Of a DNA stretch of 64,000 nucleotides, positions 1 through 7,667 are shown piece by piece. Every line of letters starts with the position of its first letter. The first letter of the stretch is position 1. Under the pieces are notes generated by a model. The model was not told the origin of the DNA and ran no database searches. It saw nothing but the letters and a program-made list of their open reading frames with translations. The stretch comes from Actinomyces faecalis (GTDB lineage Bacteria; Actinomycetota; Actinomycetes; Actinomycetales; Actinomycetaceae): positions 744,001 through 808,000 of the forward strand of contig NZ_CP063418.1 in the NCBI RefSeq assembly GCF_013184985.2. The letters are read 5' to 3'. The translations under genes and the position numbers were made by a program.

Positions 1-1
1 C

Positions 2-1243
2 GGGGGACGACCACTGTGGAGCTCGTTTGAGGACGTGTGCCTGATGATCGCGGGCCCCAGGACCGGAAAGACCACGAGCTGGGTGGTGCCCAGGATCTTT
101 GCAGCGCACGGGGCGGTGGTGGCCACCTCGAACAAGCGTGACGTCGTCGACGTCACGCGCCAGCAGCGCTCCACCAGGGGGCGGGTGTGGGTCTTCGACC
201 CGCAGGGCCTGGCCGACGAGCCCCAGACCTGGTGGTGGAACCCGTTGTCGTACGTCACTGACGCCGTGAAGGCCAGGGCGATGACGGAGGCCTTCGTGGA
301 CGCCACCCGTGACCCCAAGGCCCAGTCCAACGCGTTCTTCGACTCAGCCTCACGCGACCTGGTGGCCGCCCTGCTGCTGGCAGCAGCACGAGGCAACCGG
401 CCACTGGGAGAGCTGCACCGCTGGCTCAACGACCAGAGCGACGCCGAGCCGGTGCGCCTGCTGCGGCAGGCCGGCGAGGTCCGTACCGCCGAGACCCTGG
501 AGGGGACGCAGGCCCTGGTACCGGAGACCAGGTCGGGCGTGTACGGGGGAGCGGCCACCATCATGAGCTTCCTGCTCAACGAGCAGGCGATGGCGTGGGT
601 GACCCCCAGCCCGTGGGTCGAGGAGCTGCGCCAAGAGCGGTTCGTGGCGAGCACGGACACGCTCTACCTGCTCAGCCAGGAGGGACCGGGCAGCGCCTCC
701 CCGATCGTGACGGCGCTGACTGTGGCGGTGACTGAGGCTGCCCTGGCCCACGCCAGGACCCAGCCCGGTGGCAGGTTGGCGTGCCCGATGCTTATCGAGC
801 TGGACGAGGCCGCGAACGTGTGCCGGTGGCGCCAGCTACCGGATCTCTACTCGCACTTTGGGTCACGGGGGATCTGTGTGGACACGATTCTGCAGTCCTG
901 GTCCCAGGGCGCCCAGGCCTGGGGTGAGGCGGGCATCCGCAAGCTCTGGTCCGCCTCGAACGTCGCCGTGTACGGGGGCGGGGTCAAGGAGAAGGCGTTC
1001 CTGGGCGAGCTCAGTGACCTCATCGGCACGCACTGGCAGGACTCTCGCCAGCGCTCCTACGGGCGGCAGGGCCGCAGCGTGAGCGTGTCGACGGCCTCGC
1101 AGCAGCGGCCCATCGCCTCGGTGGCGGACCTACAGGGGCTGCCTGCGGGGCGGGCGTGGGTGCTGGCGTCAGGGTCGACGGCGCTGCTGGCAGCCCTGGT
1201 GCCCTACTGGAAGAACCAGGACACAGACGGTAGGAGGGGCTGA
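2..1243 (+). CDS. Type IV coupling protein (VirD4/TraG family), 5' end outside the window
   Basis: ATPase that brings the relaxase-DNA complex to the conjugation channel at the membrane. The frame is open from position 2 without a stop, so the N-terminal membrane part lies outside the window and the GTG at 35 is not the true start. Walker A (GPRTGKTT) is at about 50-76 and Walker B-like LIELDEAAN at about 790-816. The C-terminal part with GSRGICVDTILQSWSQG fits the TraM-recognition region of TraD/TraG. It overlaps the next gene by 1 nt (TGATG), which indicates an operon. Family assignment is from motifs; the exact subfamily is not resolved. Confidence 0.88.
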   Translation, partial: GGRPLWSSFEDVCLMIAGPRTGKTTSWVVPRIFAAHGAVVATSNKRDVVDVTRQQRSTRGRVWVFDPQGLADEPQTWWWNPLSYVTDAVKARAMTEAFVDATRDPKAQSNAFFDSASRDLVAALLLAAARGNRPLGELHRWLNDQSDAEPVRLLRQAGEVRTAETLEGTQALVPETRSGVYGGAATIMSFLLNEQAMAWVTPSPWVEELRQERFVASTDTLYLLSQEGPGSASPIVTALTVAVTEAALAHARTQPGGRLACPMLIELDEAANVCRWRQLPDLYSHFGSRGICVDTILQSWSQGAQAWGEAGIRKLWSASNVAVYGGGVKEKAFLGELSDLIGTHWQDSRQRSYGRQGRSVSVSTASQQRPIASVADLQGLPAGRAWVLASGSTALLAALVPYWKNQDTDGRRG

Positions 1244-2340
1244 TGAGCCAGGAGCAGGTAGTCAGTGACCTGACCACAGAGGTCACGATCATGGTGCGGG
1301 CTGGAGCGCAGATGGGCCGGTACATGGCCGACGCCCGCCGCGAGGCACTACGACGAGCACAGGCGACGGACCTGGCCAAGGTCCGTGCCCTGCGTGAGGC
1401 GATGGAGCGTGAGCGGCGACTGGCCGAGCCGGTCGTGCGCCAGGCCAGCCAGGCCGGCTTCTGGGAGCAGGCCAGCCAGGAGGACGGCGCCTACGTGTAC
1501 GCCGTCGCCTGCCGCTTCGCCACGATCGACCCTGCCGCGGCCCTGGCGGCGCGCACGTGTGAGCGGGAGATGGCCGAGCGGTGGGGCGTGCAGGTCGCGG
1601 TGGGTGACTCGACCCGAGCACAGGCCCACCCGGTGGACTCCTCCGAGCTTGAGCCACGGAGGCTGGAGGCCGTCGTGCCTGCGTTACCGGGCGAGGTGCG
1701 GGACTGGGCAGGGGTTCTGGATGCTTCTGCCCAGGCGGACAGGGCAGAGGCGCGGGCTGTTGCGGCTGGTGACTCCAGCGTGCAGGCGGCGCGCGAGGAG
1801 GAGAGCAGTCGTGCGCAGTTGCGCCAGGTGCTTGAGGACTGGCCGCAGGTCGCGCGCGTGGAGGTGTCCACGACCCAGGCGTATGTGGAGGACACCGGTG
1901 AGGTCATCACGGTCGCGGACTTCACCGCAGTGGACGGTGAGGGGGCGCGTGTGGAGGGTGCCTCCAAGGCCCTCAATGATGCGGCGGATGAGTCCTGGGA
2001 GCCGAGCGTGTTTGTGGCTCGGATGGCGGGGCGCTCCTACAGCCGGGATGATTTCGGTGTCGAGCTCGGGCGCCCGGTGATGGTGGCTGCCGGGCAGCCT
2101 GCCCCGCAGGGTTCCCCAAGGGTTGCCAGGTGGGACTCGGCTGAGGCCCGCCAGGCGTGGGCGCAGCAGCGACGGGCTGCGGGTATCGACCCGGTGGCGG
2201 TGCGGGCGGCGGTCACAGGGGACATGGCGCTGTCCCAGCCGGCCACGCGCGCGACGGTGGTAGCGCGTGCGAAGCCGACCGGCGGTCGCGCACCGGTGCA
2301 GCAGGCAGTGGCGAGCCGGGTCAGCACACTCACCGCATGA
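1243..2340 (+). CDS. Conjugative-element protein of unknown function downstream of the coupling protein
   Basis: I do not recognise a named family. The 365-residue product has an Arg/Glu/Ala-rich helical N-terminal third (about residues 20-70) that looks coiled-coil, then an acidic middle and a basic C-terminus. No signal peptide or membrane segment is visible. The start overlaps the stop of the coupling protein by 1 nt, so it is translated in the same operon. A role in DNA transfer, for example as an accessory to the coupling protein, is inferred from position only. Confidence 0.7.
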   Translation: MSQEQVVSDLTTEVTIMVRAGAQMGRYMADARREALRRAQATDLAKVRALREAMERERRLAEPVVRQASQAGFWEQASQEDGAYVYAVACRFATIDPAAALAARTCEREMAERWGVQVAVGDSTRAQAHPVDSSELEPRRLEAVVPALPGEVRDWAGVLDASAQADRAEARAVAAGDSSVQAAREEESSRAQLRQVLEDWPQVARVEVSTTQAYVEDTGEVITVADFTAVDGEGARVEGASKALNDAADESWEPSVFVARMAGRSYSRDDFGVELGRPVMVAAGQPAPQGSPRVARWDSAEARQAWAQQRRAAGIDPVAVRAAVTGDMALSQPATRATVVARAKPTGGRAPVQQAVASRVSTLTA

Positions 2341-2417
2341 GGGTACTCGTGCACACTGTTGGCCTGGACGGCTGAAAGGTAGTCTGGTAGTCGAGACATG
2401 GGGGAGGAGGCAGGCTG

Positions 2418-2774
2418 ATGAGCCAGACAAGACTGCGGTTTCGAGACCTCAAGCCGTATGAGGCCCCTGAGTCCCTACTGGAGCTCAATGGGCCGCGCAC
2501 GGGGCTGGTCACGCTTCCTCTGCGTATCCGTTGGGTGCCGGGAGACCGGACCTACGACGTTGGCAACGACGCCCAGGCGCAGATCGTCTATCAGGCCGTG
2601 CTGGCCGAAGGCACCGCGGCCGACCAGCGTTCTTTTCTGAGTGCGCAGCGGCTTGTTGAGCTGTGGCCGACGCTTCACCTTGATCAGCGCGTCGTGGAGC
2701 TGTGGCAGGGCAGGTTCGGCGAGCTCAGGGGGCTGGAATGGCCGACACGCTCGGTGACGAACAACGTCGCCTAG
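2418..2774 (+). CDS. Small partner protein of a nucleotidyltransferase toxin (putative antitoxin)
   Basis: A 118-residue protein with a very strong ribosome site (GGGGAGGAGG at 2401-2410, 7 nt before the ATG). It shows no obvious DNA-binding motif and does not resemble AbiEi, the usual partner. Its 3' end overlaps the following nucleotidyltransferase gene by 37 nt, a layout typical of toxin-antitoxin pairs. The antitoxin role is inferred from gene order; the protein itself is unrecognised. Confidence 0.65.
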   Translation: MSQTRLRFRDLKPYEAPESLLELNGPRTGLVTLPLRIRWVPGDRTYDVGNDAQAQIVYQAVLAEGTAADQRSFLSAQRLVELWPTLHLDQRVVELWQGRFGELRGLEWPTRSVTNNVA

Positions 2775-3568
2775 CCCAGTTAGCGCTAGAGGCGTTGGGC
2801 GCTGATGGCTTTGCATTAGCTGGGTCAGGTGCGATTAGGGAACATGGCCTGATCCATCGTCCGACCCAAGATATTGACCTGTTTACAGTCCACGATGCAC
2901 AAGACAGGTTCACCACCGCGTTCGACCGATTGGTCGGCCATCTGCGCGGGCACGGATATGTTGTGGAGATCGGGAGAACGCTGCCGGGCTTTGCCGCGCT
3001 CATGGTCACTTCACCGTCTGGTGTGAGCATTGGCGTCGATATGGGAGTGGACTGGCGCGAGCAAGCCCCTGTGCAACTGGATGTTGGGCCGGTACTCGCG
3101 TTAGAAGATGCTGTGGGAAACAAAGTTGCTGCGCTGTTCTCACGAGGCGAGGCCCGCGACTACCTCGACGTTGACGCCATCCGATGCAGCGGGAAGTACA
3201 CAGATGCCCAGATATATGAGTTGGGAGCCCGTGCAGACGCTGGTTTGACTCTGGATTACTTCGCAATGCGCCTGGATCAGGCAGCGCAACTGAGACCAGA
3301 GCATGTAGCGGAGTATCACGTGTCCTCGGAGCAGTTGGAACAACTGCGCCAGCGTATGGCGGCGTGGGCAGCGCAGATCCGTCAGAGCGCAGAAGCGTTG
3401 GCCGAGATTGACCCGAGAGCTGTGAGAGCAGCGAAGACGGGCATGCTCGCTATGCCGCAGACGACGACATCTCATGGCACGGTGGCATCTGCTGAACAAA
3501 ATGATGACATTGGCCTACCTGCGCAGGTAACTGAGACTCAAGGACGGATGCCCACACTGGGCGTTTAG
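2738..3568 (+). CDS. AbiEii/AbiGii-type nucleotidyltransferase (putative toxin)
   Basis: MNT-fold nucleotidyltransferase. The signature GSGAIREHG followed by TQDIDLF (the GS...DxD active-site motif) lies at about residues 30-50. A second conserved stretch, LEDAVGNKVAALFSRGEARD, at about residues 118-140 is typical of AbiEii (K and RD positions). The ATG at 2738 was chosen because it has an AGGGGG site just upstream and precedes the conserved N-terminus; an earlier in-frame start at 2702 is less likely. Family members modify tRNA or NTP targets and stop growth on phage infection. It overlaps its putative partner upstream and converges on the next gene with a 4-nt 3' overlap. Confidence 0.8.
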   Translation: MADTLGDEQRRLAQLALEALGADGFALAGSGAIREHGLIHRPTQDIDLFTVHDAQDRFTTAFDRLVGHLRGHGYVVEIGRTLPGFAALMVTSPSGVSIGVDMGVDWREQAPVQLDVGPVLALEDAVGNKVAALFSRGEARDYLDVDAIRCSGKYTDAQIYELGARADAGLTLDYFAMRLDQAAQLRPEHVAEYHVSSEQLEQLRQRMAAWAAQIRQSAEALAEIDPRAVRAAKTGMLAMPQTTTSHGTVASAEQNDDIGLPAQVTETQGRMPTLGV

Positions 3569-4023
3569 CGCGGTTCGAATAAACCCTCGGGTGCAGGCTC
3601 GCATGGCAGGAGCGCCTCGTGGTGTGGTGGGTGGGGGTCGTGGCCACGGTCCGAGGAGCACTTGGCGAAGGGGCCGGTGGGGCTCATGAGCTGGCTCATG
3701 ATGGGGTCGGCGTAGTGGGTCAGCCACTTGGCAGTGCCTGTGGGGCCCTCGGCTAGGCGCATGGACTCCCACGCCTGCCACAGGGCGGTCAGGCGGAAGA
3801 CGGCCTCGTCGTGCATCCACCATGCCGGACACCACTTGGCGCCGCTTGCCGAGCCTGTGGCGCGCTCGTAGACGCGAGCGACCAGCCCCTCGACGAACTG
3901 GTCCAGTGAGGGGAACTGGAGGGGCGGAGCGAGCTCCTCGCCGGCATTCTCGCCGGCAGTGTTGTCGGGTGTTTCGTCGACGTGCTCGGTGGGGTCGGTG
4001 CTGGGCTGGATAGTGGTGCTCAC
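3565..4023 (-). CDS. DUF4913 family protein
   Basis: A 152-residue protein with the pattern WCPAWWMHDEA...LTALWQAWE...HYADPIMSQL...GPFAKC, which I recognise as the DUF4913 family common on actinobacterial plasmids and integrated elements. The function is not known. The first ~35 residues are acidic and low-complexity. The GTG start at 4023 overlaps the stop of the upstream MORN-like gene by 4 nt. The 3' end overlaps the convergent nucleotidyltransferase gene by 4 nt. Probably co-transcribed with the AbiE pair and the MORN-like gene. Confidence 0.75.
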   Translation of the reverse strand: MSTTIQPSTDPTEHVDETPDNTAGENAGEELAPPLQFPSLDQFVEGLVARVYERATGSASGAKWCPAWWMHDEAVFRLTALWQAWESMRLAEGPTGTAKWLTHYADPIMSQLMSPTGPFAKCSSDRGHDPHPPHHEALLPCEPAPEGLFEPR

Positions 4024-4745
4024 AGGGTGCGTCCTTGCTGCTGCTGTGGGGCTGCGAGGTGAGAGGGGCGCTCGTGTGGCGTGGACACGCCTGCGGCTGC
4101 CCCTGGTGCGGGTGTGCCACCGGCCAGCTCTAGGGCTGAGCGTGTGCGCTGGGTCTGGGCGGGGCCCAGGACGAAGCCGTCGTAGGTGGCTGAGGCACGC
4201 TTGCCGTGCAGCCAGTACTCGCAGGAGGACTCGTGTCCGCGGGCGTCGTAGTGGGAGACGGCTGGGCCGTGCTCACTGTGCAGCTGACCGTCACGCAGCC
4301 GCTCCTCGCGGCGTATCACGCCGTTGGTGGCGTACTGGCGGCAGGTCACCTCACCGTCGGTATAGAGCAGCCGTGCGGTGAGCTGCCGGTCCGTGAACCA
4401 CGACTGTGTCTGTAGGTGACCGTCTTCGTCCCAGCTCTCGGCGGCTGGGCCGTCGGCACGGTAGTAGTCGCCGTGGCGCATCCACTCGCGTTCGCGCATG
4501 ACGCCGCTGCGGTCGAATGCGTAGTGCGCAGGGCCGTCGTCGCGGTGCCAGCTTCCGTTGGAATTAGAGAAGGTGACGGTGACGCGTCCCTGAGCGTTGC
4601 GGAACCAGCGCAGTGAGCCTGCCTGGTCGAGGTTCCAGGTGTAGCTCTCCATGCCGCCGGCCTCGGGCACGTGTACCGCGGGTGCTCCGTAGGCACGTGT
4701 GATGGTGGCAGGGTCGAGGTAGGTGCTGTCAGGTAGGGCGCTCAT
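4020..4745 (-). CDS. MORN-like repeat protein
   Basis: 241 residues with several copies of a degenerate repeat of the type H-R-x-DGPA followed some 20 residues later by W-x-x-G (for example WHRDDGPAHY, YRADGPAAES, SEHGPAVSHY), as in MORN_2/YwqK-type repeat proteins. The last ~50 residues are Pro/Ala/Gln-rich. A good site (GGAGG, about 7 nt upstream) supports the ATG at 4745. It lies 76 bp downstream of abiEii and overlaps the DUF4913 gene, so it is likely part of the same transcript. No function can be assigned; protein binding or an antitoxin-like role is speculative. Confidence 0.65.
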   Translation of the reverse strand: MSALPDSTYLDPATITRAYGAPAVHVPEAGGMESYTWNLDQAGSLRWFRNAQGRVTVTFSNSNGSWHRDDGPAHYAFDRSGVMREREWMRHGDYYRADGPAAESWDEDGHLQTQSWFTDRQLTARLLYTDGEVTCRQYATNGVIRREERLRDGQLHSEHGPAVSHYDARGHESSCEYWLHGKRASATYDGFVLGPAQTQRTRSALELAGGTPAPGAAAGVSTPHERPSHLAAPQQQQGRTL

Positions 4746-4821
4746 GTCTCAGCCTCCAGGTGGTGGGGACCGGGTTGGTCCGCTTCATCTGGTACGTAGG
4801 CAGTGCGCGCACACGGTGGCG

Positions 4822-5820
4822 CTAGAGGGTGAACCCCTGCGTGTGCGGCTGGACGTGGGGCGGGCGCTGGTCGTCGGTGGGTGGCTGCTGGGATCTGGCA
4901 CCGGCTGCTGGCATGGCCGTGTGCATGATGCTGCGCGAGCGCTCGGCGGCGGCGTGCTGGGTGTGGTAGCGGTCCAGTGCCGGGTCGACGGCTCTGCGTA
5001 CGATCCTGACAGCCTCAGGAAGGGGTGGCAGGTCGGGGAGGGTCTGGTACAGGGCAGCAGCAGACGGGCTCGGCGTGAAGGAGCGTGGCAGAACCACCGT
5101 GTTGTTCTCGGGTCTAGGCGATGCCATGACACTGTGGAGCTGGCGTGTGAGCTCGTCGACGTCTGGCGGGAAGTGCTGGCACAGCAGGACCAGGTCGGTG
5201 AAGTCACGGTCCCTGGTCGAGGCGTGATCACCGTGGGTGGTGGCGGTGGCCACGAGCTTCTCGGCCACGTGCACGGCCGAGGACACCACAGGGACCTCGG
5301 GCCAGTCCGTGAAGCGGCCGATGTCGATCTTGGGAGTGAGCTCGATGAGGTCAGGGTCGAACCCGAGACTGTCAGCGACCAGAAGATCCATGCTGATGAC
5401 GGACAGCTTCTGCATCCGCTGCCCAAGATCCATCGTTGGCTGGATCTTGATCTTGACCAGATCTGGTCGGATTGGAGAAGAACTGACACCACGAACCTTG
5501 AAGGAAAGGAAGTCCTGATCCGGCAACGGGCGCTCAATAGCCTGGGCGAATGCCTCCACGGCATCGTCAGACGACGTCGCCTGTACGACGGCGTCGATGT
5601 CTCGTGTCGTACGGGGAGCATTCGGTAGACGAACCAACAGTGCCTGGGCGCCTTTGACCGCCCAGGTGGTCTCCGGCGCATACGACAGACGGGCCACCAG
5701 GCGCTGCATGATCCACACCTGCTGAGAGGTTGTCCGCTCGTCAGTCGCGTGCGCTTGCCTGCGTGCTCTCAATGCCTGTCGAATCGCGTTCCCGTCTGCA
5801 AACGGCTGCTGTTGGGTCAT
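4822..5820 (-). CDS. abiEii: AbiEii family nucleotidyltransferase toxin
   Basis: Toxin of a type IV toxin-antitoxin/abortive-infection pair. The KGAQALLVRLPNAPRTTRDI stretch followed by DAVV at about residues 58-82 is the nucleotidyltransferase motif with the DxD acidic pair. SSAVHVAEKLVAT followed by RDFTDLVLL at about residues 190-220 matches the second conserved block of the family. The last ~60 residues are Gln/His/Pro-rich and not conserved-looking. The ATG overlaps the stop of abiEi by 4 nt (ATGA), as expected for an AbiE operon. No close resemblance to the first nucleotidyltransferase at 2738 beyond the motif. Confidence 0.85.
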   Translation of the reverse strand: MTQQQPFADGNAIRQALRARRQAHATDERTTSQQVWIMQRLVARLSYAPETTWAVKGAQALLVRLPNAPRTTRDIDAVVQATSSDDAVEAFAQAIERPLPDQDFLSFKVRGVSSSPIRPDLVKIKIQPTMDLGQRMQKLSVISMDLLVADSLGFDPDLIELTPKIDIGRFTDWPEVPVVSSAVHVAEKLVATATTHGDHASTRDRDFTDLVLLCQHFPPDVDELTRQLHSVMASPRPENNTVVLPRSFTPSPSAAALYQTLPDLPPLPEAVRIVRRAVDPALDRYHTQHAAAERSRSIMHTAMPAAGARSQQPPTDDQRPPHVQPHTQGFTL

Positions 5821-6437
5821 GCTGCGGCCTCGAAGTAGGCGATGGAGGCTGCCGCGGCGCGTGGGCCGACGGCTTCCAGGACACGGGCCACGCTCCAGCC
5901 CTTGTCCTCGACGAGGAAGTCCATCCAGCGGGCTCTGTGCTCGCCGTCCATGACGGCTGCGCCCAGGTCGCGTGTGGTGCGCTCCAGACTGGTCACTGGC
6001 AGGCCGTCAATGACTGTCAGGTCAGATGGGGGCAGCGGTGCCGTGTGGAGGTGTGCGCCGTCAATGTGTTGCGGCGTGGGCGCGGTCAGGTGCATCTCCA
6101 TAGGAAGCGTGGTGCAGCCGTGGAGCTCGGCGGCACTGAAGTGGGATACCGCCCCGTGGGCGGCGGCCAGCTCAGGGGATGTTTTCTCCCAGGAGAACAG
6201 CTCCGGGGTCAGGAGATGGAAACTGAGGTGGATCTCTTCGCAGCACGTGTCGTTCATGAAATGACCCACGCTGTACAGTCCGTCATGTTCGTCGGCAAAG
6301 TCTTCATCCCCGGCCGCGAGGGCGTCGATCATGGACTGGGTAAGTCCCAGACGGCGCATCTGGGCGCAGGTGATCACACCTGTCTGCCGACGCGCGACAT
6401 CCAGGATGCGCGCGTATGCCTCCTGCCGTGTACCCAT
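5817..6437 (-). CDS. abiEi: AbiEi-type antitoxin / transcriptional autoregulator
   Basis: 206 residues if started at the ATG at 6437, which precedes a winged-helix-like N-terminus (ILDVARRQTGVITCAQMRRL, then GLTQSMIDAL) typical of AbiEi antitoxins. The central part (HFSAAELHGCTTLP...LPVTSLERTTRDLG) also matches the family. The longer reading frame upstream runs into an unrelated remnant and was not used. AbiEi proteins repress their own operon and neutralize AbiEii in trans. Translationally coupled to abiEii by a 4-nt overlap. Confidence 0.8.
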   Translation of the reverse strand: MGTRQEAYARILDVARRQTGVITCAQMRRLGLTQSMIDALAAGDEDFADEHDGLYSVGHFMNDTCCEEIHLSFHLLTPELFSWEKTSPELAAAHGAVSHFSAAELHGCTTLPMEMHLTAPTPQHIDGAHLHTAPLPPSDLTVIDGLPVTSLERTTRDLGAAVMDGEHRARWMDFLVEDKGWSVARVLEAVGPRAAAASIAYFEAAA

Positions 6438-6766
6438 AGCGTCATTGTCCCAGGGATACCACCCATACGGAAGAAGGAAGCACGAGCTGGGACAGTGAGC
6501 GGGGAGCCAACCTCGGGTCTTGCAGTAGCGGCCTGCGCTGGTGGGGTGCTTCTTACCGCACGTCTGCGCATGTGCGTAGGCACGCTCACCCACTCGGGGG
6601 CGCCGTCTCGTAGCCAGATCGTGGACTGGGAGTGGTCGTAGCAGCCCGCCATCTCCCCTGGCGGGCGTCCCCAGCGCACGCGGGCGCCCTGCTGGGCGCA
6701 GTCGCGCATCAGGGCGTCCAGGGTCGGTCGGGTCACGCACGGCAGGCTAGAGGCGACCACCGACAC
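6374..6766 (-). pseudogene. Possible ImmA/IrrE-like remnant overlapping the abiEi start
   Basis: The first ~55 residues of this frame (LDALMRDCAQQGARVRWG, then GCYDHSQSTIWLRDG) resemble the start of small metallopeptidase-like proteins of actinobacterial mobile elements. The expected HExxH helix is absent in this frame, and a neighbouring frame carries a plausible continuation (ERAYAHAQTCG), which suggests a frameshift. The remainder overlaps abiEi. Treat as a weak call; it could also be random coding potential. Confidence 0.3.
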
Positions 6767-6782
6767 GAACCGGTGAGGGCGG

Positions 6783-7664
6783 CTAGGAGGCGTGGACCCA
6801 GTGGGCGGTAACTCCAGGGGTGACCTCCAGCCCGCCGGGGACCTCCAGGGCGGGGCCGTAGACTATGGTCTCGCGGCCCACGTGCTGGATAGCAGCCGTG
6901 TGGGCGATGTCGAAGGTCGCGCAGCGTGCCTGGCCGTAGAGCTCGTCCCAGATGACCTTCTTGTCGTCGTAGGTCAGCAGCCACGGGTAGGGGGCCTGGA
7001 GCAGGTGGTCGGCCAGGTGCTCGTGGTCCTCCATGCCGAAGGCGTGGAGGTAGAGGTTGCCGCCCTGCTCGACGTAAGGGGGATCGGCGTAGACCAGGAC
7101 GTCGTCCTCCAGGGGCTCCATGGTGGTCAGGAAGTCCAGGCCGTCGAGCTCGGTGACGTGGATGCGCTCGCCCAGGGCCGCCACCGCCTTGACGCGCTCG
7201 ATGAGGGCGGGCTTGTTGAAGCGGGCGTCGATGCCCCACTTACCACGCTGGGCTAGCCCTCCGATGGGGCGGGCGTCCAGGATGCCGGAGCGGTTGGTGC
7301 GGTTGAGGTAGAAGGTGGCGAACCCGAGCGTCAGGTCCTCGCCCTGTCTGCTCTGGTAGATGCTGCGCTGGTGGTGCCACTGCTCGACCGTCACCGGGGT
7401 GCCCTCGATGAGGTCGCAGAGCTCGCGCGCAGTGTCAGGGGCGGTGATGGTGCGCCAGAAGGCGGCGATGCCGGCGTTGACGTCGTTGAGGTGGACGTGC
7501 TCGACGACGCCGTCCGTCAGCAGGCGAAGCGCGGCTCCCGCTCCGCCTGCGTACGGCTCGGCGTAGTGGGTGGGGACAGGGTACTGGGCGTTGACCAGGC
7601 GCGCGAAGAAGGGCGCCAGGCGCGCCTTGCCGCCTGGGTAGCGCAACGGGGACAGGTACCTCAC
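6783..7664 (-). CDS. DNA adenine methylase (Dam/D12 class)
   Basis: N6-adenine DNA methyltransferase. Motif I-like region SPLRYPGGKARL is at residues 4-16, EPYAGGAGAALRLL (SAM binding) at about 35-50, FYLNRTNRSG at about 115-125, and the catalytic DPPY at about residues 194-197. Length (293 aa) is normal for a solitary Dam-type enzyme. The start is GTG at 7664, 3 nt after the stop of the ParB-like gene, so the two are translationally coupled. No restriction endonuclease gene is adjacent. The target sequence cannot be read from the protein by eye. Confidence 0.9.
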   Translation of the reverse strand: MRYLSPLRYPGGKARLAPFFARLVNAQYPVPTHYAEPYAGGAGAALRLLTDGVVEHVHLNDVNAGIAAFWRTITAPDTARELCDLIEGTPVTVEQWHHQRSIYQSRQGEDLTLGFATFYLNRTNRSGILDARPIGGLAQRGKWGIDARFNKPALIERVKAVAALGERIHVTELDGLDFLTTMEPLEDDVLVYADPPYVEQGGNLYLHAFGMEDHEHLADHLLQAPYPWLLTYDDKKVIWDELYGQARCATFDIAHTAAIQHVGRETIVYGPALEVPGGLEVTPGVTAHWVHAS

Positions 7665-7667
7665 GGG

